From assembly GCF_001006325.2 (NCBI RefSeq), contig NZ_LBIA02000001.1, positions 4,155,501 to 4,219,500 of the forward strand: a DNA stretch of 64,000 nt, read 5' to 3'. Source of the stretch: Afipia massiliensis. GTDB taxonomy: Bacteria > Pseudomonadota > Alphaproteobacteria > Rhizobiales > Xanthobacteraceae. Within the stretch, counting starts at the first letter, position 1, and the number at the start of each line of letters is the position of its first letter. A model generated the notes under the pieces. That model did not search any database. It was not told the DNA's origin and worked only from the letters and a program-made list of their open reading frames with translations. Below are positions 49,040 through 58,754 of this stretch, one piece after another. The position numbers and the translations under genes were made by a program.

Positions 49040-49501
49040 TCAGCCCTCGCCTCTTACCAGCGTGTAGAAATCGACCCGTGTCGCGGCCGTCTCAGTGGCT
49101 TGTTGCCCACGCGCTGTCTCCCGCTCCTGCCGCAGCGGCGCGATGACTTTCTGTTCGACCTCGGTCGCCAGATCGCCGCTCTGGATCAGCGCATCGCACA
49201 GCGCGATCAACTTCGCCTTCTCGCCATCACGGCCCAGTACGTAGCCAAATCCCACCTCGCCGGAGGCGAGACGCACCGCCGCTCGCGACACGCTGGCCTC
49301 GCCGAGGTTGAATGGCGCGCCGTCACCACCAATCCGCCCTCGAACCATGACAAGGCCGCTCTCAGGCTGACGCGCCGGCTCGTGCGGTGGAAGGTCAATC
49401 GTTACCAGACATGCCGCTATCCGTTCCGTCGCCGCATGCGTCAGGATCGACATGGCGTCGCGGCGACGGGCTTGCTGCGGATCTCTATGGGGTTGGATCA
49501 T
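49040..49501 (-). CDS. phnG: C-P lyase core subunit PhnG
   Basis: A 153-residue helical core subunit of C-P lyase. RRRDAMSILTHA near the N-terminus aligns with the enteric RQHWMSVLAHS start region, so the ATG at 49501 is right although a second ATG lies 16 codons later. GEASVSRAAVRLASGEVGFGYVLGRD and RVDFYTLVRG are family motifs. First gene of phnGHIJKLMN; the promoter region holds a Pho box and a palindrome. Confidence 0.92.
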   Translation of the reverse strand: MIQPHRDPQQARRRDAMSILTHAATERIAACLVTIDLPPHEPARQPESGLVMVRGRIGGDGAPFNLGEASVSRAAVRLASGEVGFGYVLGRDGEKAKLIALCDALIQSGDLATEVEQKVIAPLRQERETARGQQATETAATRVDFYTLVRGEG

Positions 49502-49519
49502 GTCCGACTTGCCGATTCC

Positions 49520-49545
49520 AAGTTGTCTATGTTAGTAGACAACTT
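49520..49545. promoter_or_regulatory. Perfect palindrome between phnG and phnF
   Basis: Two 10-bp arms, AAGTTGTCTA and TAGACAACTT, around a 6-base centre. It lies 19 bases upstream of phnG and 82 bases upstream of the divergent phnF. The size, symmetry and GTCTA-N-TAGAC core suit a HutC-class GntR repressor, so PhnF is the expected ligand. Confidence 0.8.
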
Positions 49546-49559
49546 CCTAGCGCATGGCC

Positions 49560-49577
49560 ATGACAATCTGGTGACAC
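49560..49577 (-). promoter_or_regulatory. Pho box upstream of phnG
   Basis: On the minus strand GTGTCAC-N4-TTGTCAT gives two PhoB half-sites exactly 11 bases apart. The site lies some 59 bases before phnG, with the palindrome between it and the gene, so PhoB activation and PhnF repression could both act on this promoter. Confidence 0.7.
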
Positions 49578-49626
49578 CCGATATGATTTTCACTGCCCAA
49601 CAGGTGCATCACAACGTGTGGCAATC

Positions 49627-50358
49627 ATGAGCCTAACCGGCGAAACCAACACTGGCGTAGCGCTTTGGCGACGCGTGGCGGATTCTATCGAGCAAGGTAT
49701 CGCCGATGGAACTTATGCACGTGACACGCGCCTCCCCGGCGAACTGGAGATCGCGGAAGCCCATCGCGTCAACCGCCATACGGTGCGCCGCGCGCTCGCG
49801 GTTCTTGCCGAGCGAGGATTGGTGCGCGCCGAACGCGGTAGTGGCACCTATGTCGAAGCGCCGCGCATCGCCTATCCGCTGCGCTCACGTACGCGGTTTT
49901 CGGAGATTGTCGGAGCCGGTGGGCTGGAAGCCGGTGGTCAACTGCTCAGCGCGTCGATTGAATCCGCACCGCGAGAACTTGCGAAGCGGCTTGGTCTCAA
50001 GGCAGATGCACCCCTCCTGCGGATCGACGCCATGCGAATGGCCAATCGCATTCCCATCTGTCTTGGAACGACGTGGCTCGATGCAAACCGCTTCGCGGAT
50101 GGCGGACGGATCTACGAAAAGACCCGCTCAATGACCAAGCTGCTGGCTCATTTTGGTGTGCGTGACTACCGCCGCGAGTGGACCACCGTCTCGGCTGCCA
50201 TCGCAGACGCCGCGGATGCCGCACGGCTCGATCTCGCTCTGGGACGTCCGGTGCTGGTCGCGGACAGTCTTGATACGGAGCCCAACGGCACACCCCTGCT
50301 CACGACACGGGCGCGCTTTGCCGCCGAGCGCGTTCAGTTCGTCATCGAAAATCAGTAA
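49627..50358 (+). CDS. phnF: GntR-family phosphonate regulator PhnF
   Basis: A 243-residue GntR/HutC repressor. Residues ~10-75 form the winged helix (ALWRRVADSIEQGIADG, then RLPGELEIAEAHRVNRHTVR and RGLVRAERGSGTYV); the rest is a UTRA ligand domain (LRIDAMRMANRIPICLGTTWLD and later VADSLDTEPNG). The ATG at 49627 is preferred over the GTG at 49618. It diverges from phnG across the palindrome and converges on phnE1 with a nine-base gap. Confidence 0.9.
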   Translation: MSLTGETNTGVALWRRVADSIEQGIADGTYARDTRLPGELEIAEAHRVNRHTVRRALAVLAERGLVRAERGSGTYVEAPRIAYPLRSRTRFSEIVGAGGLEAGGQLLSASIESAPRELAKRLGLKADAPLLRIDAMRMANRIPICLGTTWLDANRFADGGRIYEKTRSMTKLLAHFGVRDYRREWTTVSAAIADAADAARLDLALGRPVLVADSLDTEPNGTPLLTTRARFAAERVQFVIENQ

Positions 50359-50367
50359 GTCCGTGAA

Positions 50368-51219
50368 TTAGTGACGCACGTCGCTCGCCCGGCCGATAAT
50401 CGCGAAACGCAGCCGGGTCGAAATAAAGTCGATGACAGCGACAGCGACCAGGATCATCAGGATCAATGTCGAGACCTTCTGCCATTCCAGCACGCGGATT
50501 TGTTCGGCGAGTTGCAAGCCAATACCGCCCGCGCCGACAATGCCGATGATGGTGGCCGAGCGCGTGTTGGATTCGATGAAATAGAGTATCTGCCCCGCAA
50601 GCACGGGCAACACCTGTGGCATCAGCCCAAACCGTATTTCATGCAGCTTGCCACCCCCGGCCGCGCGGATGCCTTCGACCTGCTTGCGATCCGCCCCCTC
50701 GATCGCTTCTGAAAACAGCTTTCCAAACGCGCCGAAATCCGCCGTCGCGATTGCCAGCACACCGGCGAATGGTCCGAGCCCCACAACGTTGATCCAGACC
50801 AGCGCCCAGATCAGCGTATCGACACCGCGGATCGAGTCCAGAAATCGTCGAGCGGGGAAACGAAGAAAAATGGATGGGATGATGTTCCGCGCCGCCAAGA
50901 GACTGATCGGGAGCGCCAGTATCGCACCGAGCAGCGTGCCGAGAAACGCGATCGACAGCGTTTCCCCCATAGCCGCCAGATAGGTCGGAAGCGACGTTCC
51001 GGGATCTGGCGGGATCATCAGCATGACGAACCAGCTGAGCTGCCGGAGGCCGGTCATCAGACGATCCAGCGAAAAGTCCAGATGCCAGCACCCAAACAGA
51101 AACAGCGCGAAAGCCGCCATGCCGATGGCGAGCGCCTTCAGCCGCGCCGTATGCGTCCCCTGAAAAAGCTCCGGGTATTGCGCCGCCAATTGGTTTGGGT
51201 CTCGCGTCACGGGCGTCAT
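50368..51219 (-). CDS. phnE: Phosphonate ABC transporter permease PhnE (second copy)
   Basis: A 283-residue inner-membrane permease with about six helices. The PhnE-type coupling region reads EGADRKQVEGIRAAGGGKL and FIESNTRSATIIGIVGAGGIGLQL. The ATG at 51219 overlaps the preceding phnE stop (ATGA). Two PhnE proteins probably form a heterodimeric pore. Last gene of the phnCDEE operon. Confidence 0.92.
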   Translation of the reverse strand: MTPVTRDPNQLAAQYPELFQGTHTARLKALAIGMAAFALFLFGCWHLDFSLDRLMTGLRQLSWFVMLMIPPDPGTSLPTYLAAMGETLSIAFLGTLLGAILALPISLLAARNIIPSIFLRFPARRFLDSIRGVDTLIWALVWINVVGLGPFAGVLAIATADFGAFGKLFSEAIEGADRKQVEGIRAAGGGKLHEIRFGLMPQVLPVLAGQILYFIESNTRSATIIGIVGAGGIGLQLAEQIRVLEWQKVSTLILMILVAVAVIDFISTRLRFAIIGRASDVRH

Positions 51220-52100
51220 ACACGCTGCTCCACGCCAAACAAGCGCCCGCGCAGCCACCCTGTGAGAATGTCGATGATGAAGACCGTGACGATGATCATC
51301 AGCAGGATAGCGCTGACGTCGGAGTAAAAGAACTTGCGCACCGCAACCACCAGCTCCTGGCCGATGCCGCCGGCACCGACAAACCCCATCACCGACGCTT
51401 CGCGCACATTGATCTCGAAGCGCAGCAACGTATAGCTCGCGAAACCCGGCATCACCTGCGGCAGCACCGCAAAGCGGATGGAAGACATCCAGCTCGCTCC
51501 CGTGGACCGGACACCTTCCAGCGGCTTCATGTCGATATTTTCAGCTTGCTCCGAATAGAGCTTGCCCAGCGCGCCGATCGAATGAATGGCAATGGCTAAT
51601 ATACCCGCCATAGGCCCGAGGCCAAACGCGATCACAAAGATCAAGGCGAACACGATGCTCGGAACGGTGCGGCAGAACTCCATGACCCTGCGCACAACAA
51701 ACCGAAGGCCGGGATGCGGCGACAGGTTGGTCGCAGCGAAAAAATTCAGGCCAAATGCGCCGACCGCACCGATGGTGGTGCCGACATAGCTCAACAGCAG
51801 AGTCTCCGCGAGCAACTTCAGCCACTTCTGCCAACCCCAGAACCACTCAGCGGGGTCGGTCCAGACTCTGCTGCCGGTATCGAGATTCAGGATGCGATCG
51901 AAGTAGCCGACAAAATTTCCGATCTTCTCGACAAAAGTCTTCGGCGCGACTTCCGCGCCGAGGCTTGCAACGATTAGCAATGCCACGAACACCACGAGAC
52001 CCGCCGCAAAACGCAAACGCTTGCGCGCGACAGCTGCGTCATACGCGGCTTCGAGCACCGCGATCTGCTGTGGGGGATAGCTGGAAAGGCTGACCGTCAA
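51216..52100 (-). CDS. phnE: Phosphonate ABC transporter permease PhnE (first copy)
   Basis: A 294-residue permease paralogous to the next gene. Shared features are IRGVD-like region CRTVPSIVFALIFVIAFGLGP, NIDMKPLEGVRSTGASWM and EINVREASVMGFVGAGGIGQEL. It starts with TTG at 52100; no better start is near. It follows phnD after a 65-base spacer with a hairpin. Confidence 0.9.
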   Translation of the reverse strand: MTVSLSSYPPQQIAVLEAAYDAAVARKRLRFAAGLVVFVALLIVASLGAEVAPKTFVEKIGNFVGYFDRILNLDTGSRVWTDPAEWFWGWQKWLKLLAETLLLSYVGTTIGAVGAFGLNFFAATNLSPHPGLRFVVRRVMEFCRTVPSIVFALIFVIAFGLGPMAGILAIAIHSIGALGKLYSEQAENIDMKPLEGVRSTGASWMSSIRFAVLPQVMPGFASYTLLRFEINVREASVMGFVGAGGIGQELVVAVRKFFYSDVSAILLMIIVTVFIIDILTGWLRGRLFGVEQRV

Positions 52101-52130
52101 TTGATCGCTCTACGCACAAAGGAAGAAGGA

Positions 52131-52151
52131 CCGGACCGCAAAAAGGTCCGG
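52131..52151 (-). other. Hairpin between phnD and phnE
   Basis: A perfect 7-bp stem (CCGGACC with GGTCCGG) around a seven-base loop, right after the phnD stop. On the minus strand it is followed by TCCTTCTTCCTTTG. Like the pstS hairpin it probably favours the binding-protein message over the permease message. Confidence 0.55.
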
Positions 52152-52165
52152 CCCCTCGTTCAAAT

Positions 52166-53104
52166 TCAGGAGGCTTTCTTCTTGCGAAGGCTGTCAACGA
52201 ACTTGATCAGTTCGATCATGCCATCCCAATCCTTGGTGGTCGCGGCGTTGAAGTCCTTCTTCTGTCCATCGGACAACCTGTCGAAAGCGGCCTTGTCCTT
52301 GGTCGGAGCTGCAAAGAAAGCTTTCTCAATACCGGCCTTCAGATCGGCCGGCATGTCCGTCAGGACAGCATAAGGGCCGTTCAGAATCGGAGCTGACCTG
52401 TGGACGATTCGGAAATCATCCTTCTTCATTGCCGAGCCGTCCGCGTTCTTCAGCATGCCCTTGGTCAGCATCTGCGCAAGCGTCGAATCGTTGTCGGCAG
52501 TCCACTGATTGGCAGCGACGTCGATGGTACCCTGCGAGAGCGCAAGCAACGCGTTCTCGTGGCTCCCCGTATACACTACCTTGCCGAAATACGATTCAGC
52601 GTCGGTAATCTGCATCTTGTTCAGTTCGAACCGCGGCACGTTGTTGCCCGAGGTAGAGTTCGGATCGACGAGGCCGAGGTTCTTGCCCTTCATGTCATCG
52701 ATATTCTTGTAAGGGCTCTTGGCCAGCACAAAGAACATCGAGTAGTAGCCCGTGGTTCCGTCGATATTGCGGTCGTTCGCGAAAGCTTCAGTCTTGACGC
52801 CGGTCATCCGAGCGCGCGCGAACGACGCCGAACCGTAGCTCGCAATATGAATCGCGCCGGTTCGCTGACCTTCGATGACTGCTGCATAGTCGTTGGCGAT
52901 ACGCAAGTTCACCTTCACGCCGAGCTCCTTGCTCAGATAGGAGATGAACGGCGCCCAGCGCTCGGTCACGCCTGATGCGTTCTCCGCGGGAACCACTGCG
53001 AAAGTGAGTTCGGGATACTTGGCTTTCCATTCCTGAGCGGAAGCCGCGGTGGCGCTAAAGGCAAGCGCAGCGGCGCCGGCAATGACGGTACGACGATTGA
53101 TCAT
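52166..53104 (-). CDS. phnD: Phosphonate-binding protein PhnD
   Basis: A 312-residue periplasmic binding protein for phosphonates. It has a signal peptide to about residue 23 (TAASAQE), then PELTFAVVPAENASGVTERW, the YGSASFARAR segment and DPNSTSGNNVPRFEL, which are typical of PhnD. GAGAGGA precedes the ATG. It lies 45 bases after phnC. Confidence 0.93.
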   Translation of the reverse strand: MINRRTVIAGAAALAFSATAASAQEWKAKYPELTFAVVPAENASGVTERWAPFISYLSKELGVKVNLRIANDYAAVIEGQRTGAIHIASYGSASFARARMTGVKTEAFANDRNIDGTTGYYSMFFVLAKSPYKNIDDMKGKNLGLVDPNSTSGNNVPRFELNKMQITDAESYFGKVVYTGSHENALLALSQGTIDVAANQWTADNDSTLAQMLTKGMLKNADGSAMKKDDFRIVHRSAPILNGPYAVLTDMPADLKAGIEKAFFAAPTKDKAAFDRLSDGQKKDFNAATTKDWDGMIELIKFVDSLRKKKAS

Positions 53105-53149
53105 GATGTCCTCTCGGTGAGTCAGGTAGGTTCGTTACAGAACAGGAAG

Positions 53150-53959
53150 TTACGCAGCCACATTTCCGAACGCTGGCGTCAGCTCTCCGGGCACAAAGTC
53201 CGGTGCGTCATCCATCACTTCGCCGGCCTCAAGATCGTAGAGCTCGCGCGCGATGCTGTCGGTGAGCGCTGCTGGCGCGCCGTCGAATACGATGCGGCCA
53301 GCAGACATTCCGATCAAGCGATCACAATAGGTCCTCGCCAGATCCAGCGAATGCAGGTTGCAGATCACCGTAATACCGAAATGCTTGTTGATGCGCAGCA
53401 ATGCGTCCATCACGATGCGGGTGTTGCGGGGATCGAGCGATGCAATCGGCTCGTCCGCCAGAATAATGTCCGGCTGCTGGACGATCGCGCGCGCAATCGC
53501 CACGCGCTGCTGCTGTCCGCCCGAGAGCTGGTCCGCGCGCTGCGCTGCCATGGGCATCATGTCGAACTGCTCAAGCGCTGAAATCGCGACTGCCTTATCG
53601 TTCTGCGGCCAATGCTGGATCAACGATCGCCACAGCGGTACACCGGCAAGGCGTCCCATCAAAACGTTGGTGAGCACATCCAGTCGTCCAACCAGATTGA
53701 ACTGCTGGAAAATCATCGCGGAACGCGCCCGCCAGCGGCGCAAATCGCGCCCCTGCAGCGCTGTCACATCGACGCCTTCGAACAGAATTCGTCCGCTGGT
53801 CGGAGTCTCCAGCCGATTGATCATCCGCAGCAGCGTTGACTTTCCGGCTCCGGAGCGGCCGATCACGCCGACAAAGCGGCCCGGCTCAATCGAGAAAGAG
53901 GCATTGTCGACGGCCGCCTTTGTGCCGAACCGGCACGTCAATCCGTCTACCTCAAGCAT
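53150..53959 (-). CDS. phnC: Phosphonate ABC transporter ATP-binding protein PhnC
   Basis: A 269-residue ABC ATPase. Walker A is GRSGAGKST, the signature LSGGQQQR, Walker B leads to [11 protein letters not shown], and [16 protein letters not shown] is the PhnC-type switch region. The ATG at 53959 has GGAG nine bases upstream; the longer frame to 54022 would run through the Pho box. First gene of phnCDEE. Confidence 0.92.
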   Translation of the reverse strand: MLEVDGLTCRFGTKAAVDNASFSIEPGRFVGVIGRSGAGKSTLLRMINRLETPTSGRILFEGVDVTALQGRDLRRWRARSAMIFQQFNLVGRLDVLTNVLMGRLAGVPLWRSLIQHWPQNDKAVAISALEQFDMMPMAAQRADQLSGGQQQRVAIARAIVQQPDIILADEPIASLDPRNTRIVMDALLRINKHFGITVICNLHSLDLARTYCDRLIGMSAGRIVFDGAPAALTDSIARELYDLEAGEVMDDAPDFVPGELTPAFGNVAA

Positions 53960-54004
53960 GCGCCGACTCCGTTTATGTAACCTCCCCCTCGCTAGCGCGC
54001 GTTT

Positions 54005-54022
54005 CCTACAGTTGTGTGACAT
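54005..54022 (-). promoter_or_regulatory. Pho-box-like site upstream of phnC
   Basis: On the minus strand ATGTCAC-N4-CTGTAGG gives two PhoB-like half-sites 11 bases apart, about 45-60 bases before phnC. The second half-site departs from the CTGTCAT consensus, so this is weaker than the pst and phnG sites. Confidence 0.5.
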
Positions 54023-54155
54023 GGCGACTTGCTGAGACCGATCTGCCCCGAAATCGCAAATCCTGTGATGAAAATCCCAGTGTCATTCGAGCTTCACACC
54101 ACCGTCATGAAGACTCCCGATGACGTGATCTCCTTGGTTTGAAAGCAGTTGGCAC

Positions 54156-55346
54156 ATGACGGACATCTTGATCGAAGGCGGCAAGGCACTGATGGGACGC
54201 GAGCTCGTGGATGCCAACATCCACATCGCGAACGGAACAATCGCTGAAACATCGTCGCGCAGCGGCACTGCCGCCATGCGTCTCGATAGCCGCGGTCTGA
54301 TCTCCCTGCCCGGAATCGTTGACATGCATGGCGACGCCTTCGAGCGCCAGATGATGCCTCGTCCCGGGGTCGACTTTCCGATCGATGTGGCTCTCGTTGA
54401 TAGTGATCGTCAGGCGATCGCCAATGGCATCACAACAGTCTTTCATGCCACGACATGGTCGTGGGAGCCGGGTCTGCGCGGAACGGAGAACGCGCACCGG
54501 CTGCTCAATGCCGTAGAAACTATGCAGCCACAGCTCGCGGCCGACACCCGCTTTCACCTGCGGCAGGAGACATTCAATCTCGACGCTGAGCCCACAATCG
54601 CCGAATGGCTGACTGCCGGGCGCATCGATCTCCTTGCTTTCAATGATCACATGGACATGACCACCGCGTCGATGAGCAACCCGAAGAAGCGCGCCCGCAT
54701 GGTGGAGCGCTCCGGCCTCGGCGAAACAGAATTCGACAAGCTGGTCGAACAGGTTCTGGCCCGCGCGGATAATGTTCCAGCGTCAATTGCACGGCTTGCA
54801 ACCATTGGTCGCGATCACCGCGTCCCGCTGCTGTCCCACGACGACGAATCGCCCGAACAGCGCAGCGGATTCCGTGACCTGGGCATCGATATCGCTGAAT
54901 TCCCGATCAACGAAGAAACAGCACGCACGGCTATCGAGGGCGGCGATTTCACCGTCTTCGGCGCTCCCAATGTAGTGCGCGGGGGCAGCCATACCGGATG
55001 GACCAGCGCCGCCGAGATGGTGAGCAAGGGCTTGTGTTCGATTCTCACGTCCGACTACTACTATCCCGCGCCCCTGCTCGCGGCGTTCCTGCTGGCTGCC
55101 GACAGTATTCTGCCGATGCCGCAGGCCTGGTCGCTGGTATCCGGAGCGCCTGCGAAGGCAACTGGACTACACGACCGTGGTCAGATCGCCGCCGGGAAAC
55201 GGGCCGACATCATCCTCGTCGATGCGTGCGAGCCGCGGAGGCCGCGTGTTGTTGCAGTGATTACCGGCGGTCGTATCGTTCACCTTACCGAGCCGCAACG
55301 CATTTTATCGGGAGTTGTTGCCGCGCGAAGGGTTGAACCGGCCTGA
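54156..55346 (+). CDS. phnM: Second PhnM-family diphosphatase
   Basis: A 396-residue amidohydrolase related to PhnM. The metal site reads GIVDMHGDAFERQMMPRPGV rather than HTDHLE, and LLSHDDESPEQR, EFPINEETA and FGAPNVVRGGSHTGW are kept. It is divergent from phnCDEE and 23 bases ahead of the DUF1045 gene. Either it is a redundant diphosphatase or it acts on a different phosphonate-derived triphosphate; the sequence cannot tell which. Confidence 0.9.
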   Translation: MTDILIEGGKALMGRELVDANIHIANGTIAETSSRSGTAAMRLDSRGLISLPGIVDMHGDAFERQMMPRPGVDFPIDVALVDSDRQAIANGITTVFHATTWSWEPGLRGTENAHRLLNAVETMQPQLAADTRFHLRQETFNLDAEPTIAEWLTAGRIDLLAFNDHMDMTTASMSNPKKRARMVERSGLGETEFDKLVEQVLARADNVPASIARLATIGRDHRVPLLSHDDESPEQRSGFRDLGIDIAEFPINEETARTAIEGGDFTVFGAPNVVRGGSHTGWTSAAEMVSKGLCSILTSDYYYPAPLLAAFLLAADSILPMPQAWSLVSGAPAKATGLHDRGQIAAGKRADIILVDACEPRRPRVVAVITGGRIVHLTEPQRILSGVVAARRVEPA

Positions 55347-55369
55347 CCGGGCGGGTACTCAGGGTTTGC

Positions 55370-56071
55370 ATGCCGCAGTATCCCCGTTACGCGATTTACT
55401 TCGTGCCTTCAGTTGCCAGCGCCCTTTATCGCTTCGGCGCCGAGCTGATTGGCTACGATGCATACACCGGTCAGCCACTGCCATTCGTCGGTGGCATTGA
55501 GACGGAAATCGAAGGCTGGAAGCCGCTCACCGCCGATCCGCGCAAGTACGGCTTTCATGCGACACTCAAGGCGCCTATATTACTCACTCTGGGCAAAACC
55601 GAGAATGAGTTGACGGCGGCAATGCAAGAGTTCGCGCAGACACCTCGCAGCATCCCGGTGATCGTGCCCACCGTCCGCAGCATCAGCAGCTTCATCGCCA
55701 TCGTGCCGGACGGTCCTTGCCCCGAGCTACAAAAATTCGCGGAAGATTGCGTCACGGAATTTGATAGTTTTCGCGCACCGCTAACCAATCCAGACCGTGA
55801 GCGGCGCAATGTGTCGCCGCTCACCGACCGGCAGATCAAATATCTCGATCGCTGGGGCTATCCCTACGTGTTCGAAGAGTTTCGCTTTCACATGACGCTG
55901 GCAGGATCTCTTCCGGCAGAACGGCTTGGACCTGTTACCGAGGTTTTGCGGAAACGGTTTGCCGCGCTGGAACTGAAATCGATACCTATTGATCGGCTGG
56001 CGTTGCTTCGTCAGGACGATGCCGCGTCAGGCTTTACGCTCATCCATCATTGGCCCCTTCAGAGCGCCTGA
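55370..56071 (+). CDS. DUF1045 two-histidine phosphoesterase of phosphonate operons
   Basis: A 233-residue protein of the phosphonate-operon DUF1045 family, with the 2H phosphoesterase fold. The two catalytic motifs are H63-A-T65 (YGFHATLKAP) and H174-M-T176 (FRFHMTLAGS). Enzymes of this fold open cyclic phosphodiesters. No PhnP gene is present, so it may open the 1,2-cyclic ribose phosphate made by PhnJ, giving the substrate for PhnN. That is inference from fold and context. Its partner in the two-gene unit is the second phnM. Confidence 0.88.
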   Translation: MPQYPRYAIYFVPSVASALYRFGAELIGYDAYTGQPLPFVGGIETEIEGWKPLTADPRKYGFHATLKAPILLTLGKTENELTAAMQEFAQTPRSIPVIVPTVRSISSFIAIVPDGPCPELQKFAEDCVTEFDSFRAPLTNPDRERRNVSPLTDRQIKYLDRWGYPYVFEEFRFHMTLAGSLPAERLGPVTEVLRKRFAALELKSIPIDRLALLRQDDAASGFTLIHHWPLQSA

Positions 56072-56114
56072 TCGTGACAGAGTGAGCGCAGGAATTCTGC
56101 GTAGGCCCAGAACG

Positions 56115-57917
56115 CTATCTATAAAGCCCTTCGATCTCCGAAACATACTTCTTCTGCACGTTGGAACGCCGGACCTTCATCGTCGCCGTGACTTCGTCAT
56201 CGTCATGATCCAGTTCCTTCGTCAGCAGATGAAACTTCCGGATCTGCGAGACCTGTGCAAGCTGCGCATTGGCAGTGTTGATCTCAGACTGGATCAGATC
56301 ACGTAGGCTTTCGTTCTCGGTGAGGTTCTTGAAGTTGGTGTAGGCGATGCCTTTTTCCTCGGCCCACTTCCCGGCGAGATCATAGTCGATCTGGATCAGC
56401 GCTGAGACATACTTGCGCGCCTCACCAATAACGATGCACTCCTTGATGAACGGGCTCGACTTCACCGTGTTCTCAATTTCTGACGGACTGAGATTCTTTC
56501 CGCCGGCCGTAATCATGATGTCCTTGAGACGGTCCACAATGCGGAAGTGGCCGTCCTTGAACTCCGCGACATCGCCGGTGTGCAGCCATCCGTCGCGGAT
56601 CGACATCCTGGTCGCTTCTTCGTTGCGATAGTAACCTTCAAACACCGTATCGCCGCGAATGAGCAACTCGTTCGACTGTCCGAGCTTTGTCTCCATCCGG
56701 TCAATGCCGCTGCCCACGGTCCCCACTCGCCGGTCCGACAACACCTGCCCCAGCGCGATGCCCGAACTTTCCGTCAAACCGTAGACCTCGATCAGCGGCA
56801 CGCCGATGGCGCGGAAGAAATGCACGATCGCAGGCGAGATCGGCGCGGCACCGGTCATGGCAATGCGGGTCTTTCGCAGTCCGATGAAGTTTTGCAGCGC
56901 GCGGAAGACCAGCCAGTACGACAGCACAAATTTGAGCTTCTCTGACACCGTTCGGTCGGCTGCGTTCTTCTCCGCAAACGGCTCGCAAGCAGCATAGGCC
57001 CGTTCGAACATCGCGCGCCGGATGCGCCCCGCCTCCAGCAGCTTGATATGGATCGACGAGTGCAGCTTTTCCCAAATGCGCGGCACGCCAAGGAACATGC
57101 TTGGCGCAACCTCACGCAGATCCTCCTGCACGGTCCGAATTGACTCTCCAAAATTGACCAGCGACGCCAGATACGTCGGGACCATCACTGTCGTCATCTG
57201 CTCGGCGACATGACACAGCGGCAAGTATGACAGAACGCTTGCGGATTGATCCACAACCAGCCGATCCGCGCAGCCGATCGCCTGCGCGCGAATGTTCTTG
57301 TAACTCAGCATCGCGCCTTTCGGCTTTCCAGTGGAGCCGGAGGTGTAGATGATCAGCCCGATCTGCGAGAGTTGTTGCCGATCAATAATTCCATCGATCA
57401 AAGCTGCGGGGCTGGCTTCGAAATCGGCGCCCAGCGCTTCGAGCGCATCGAACGACATCACCTGATCGGGCGGATAGTCCCTGATACCCTTGGTTTCAAC
57501 GACGATGATTCGGCGCAGCTTCGGCAGTTCCTCGCGGCGTTCCAGAACCTTGTCGACCTGCTCCTGATCCTCGCAGACGATGATCTCGGATTCGGAATGC
57601 GCCAGCACATAAGCGACTTCGTTCGACGGGCTGGTCGGATAAACACCGACCGCGATCCCATCGACGATGTTTGCGCCAAGTTGCGCCAGCACCCATTCGA
57701 TCCGGTTTTCGGATAAGATGGCGACATGGCCGCCCTCGTTAAGGCCGAGCGCACGAAAGCCGAGCCCGACATGACAAGCCCGCTGGTAATAGCGCTGCCA
57801 GGTCGAAGGATTCCAGATTCCGAATTCCTTTTGACGGATCGCCACGCGGTCCGGGTAGCGGCGCGCGTTTTCGCGCAGCATCTGCGGCAGCGTCAATTGG
57901 GGAAATCTGTCGCTCAT
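56115..57917 (-). CDS. Long-chain acyl-CoA synthetase (AMP-forming)
   Basis: A 600-residue adenylate-forming ligase that activates a fatty or other carboxylic acid with CoA. The AMP-binding motif YTSGSTGKPKGAMLSY is near residue 195, then YGLTESSGIALGQ and GWLHTGDVAEF, with the C-terminal lysine region around ATMKVRRSNVQKKY. It is closest to the FAA1/FadD15 type. GAGGATCG precedes the ATG. It is 18 bases downstream of livF, so it is probably co-transcribed with the transporter and activates the imported acid. Confidence 0.88.
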   Translation of the reverse strand: MSDRFPQLTLPQMLRENARRYPDRVAIRQKEFGIWNPSTWQRYYQRACHVGLGFRALGLNEGGHVAILSENRIEWVLAQLGANIVDGIAVGVYPTSPSNEVAYVLAHSESEIIVCEDQEQVDKVLERREELPKLRRIIVVETKGIRDYPPDQVMSFDALEALGADFEASPAALIDGIIDRQQLSQIGLIIYTSGSTGKPKGAMLSYKNIRAQAIGCADRLVVDQSASVLSYLPLCHVAEQMTTVMVPTYLASLVNFGESIRTVQEDLREVAPSMFLGVPRIWEKLHSSIHIKLLEAGRIRRAMFERAYAACEPFAEKNAADRTVSEKLKFVLSYWLVFRALQNFIGLRKTRIAMTGAAPISPAIVHFFRAIGVPLIEVYGLTESSGIALGQVLSDRRVGTVGSGIDRMETKLGQSNELLIRGDTVFEGYYRNEEATRMSIRDGWLHTGDVAEFKDGHFRIVDRLKDIMITAGGKNLSPSEIENTVKSSPFIKECIVIGEARKYVSALIQIDYDLAGKWAEEKGIAYTNFKNLTENESLRDLIQSEINTANAQLAQVSQIRKFHLLTKELDHDDDEVTATMKVRRSNVQKKYVSEIEGLYR

Positions 57918-57935
57918 GCGATCCTCATCACGACG

Positions 57936-58753
<818 letters not shown>

Positions 58754-58754
<1 letters not shown>

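Noticed and set aside
54065-54090. Second Pho-box-like sequence before the plus-strand phnM copy
   Set aside because: Only one half-site (GTGTCAT) is good; the partner 11 bases on (GCTTCAC) departs too far from the consensus to support a call.
56080-56100. Short inverted repeat between the DUF1045 gene and the acyl-CoA synthetase gene as a bidirectional terminator
   Set aside because: Only a 5-bp stem (CGCAG with CTGCG) and no T-run on either strand.
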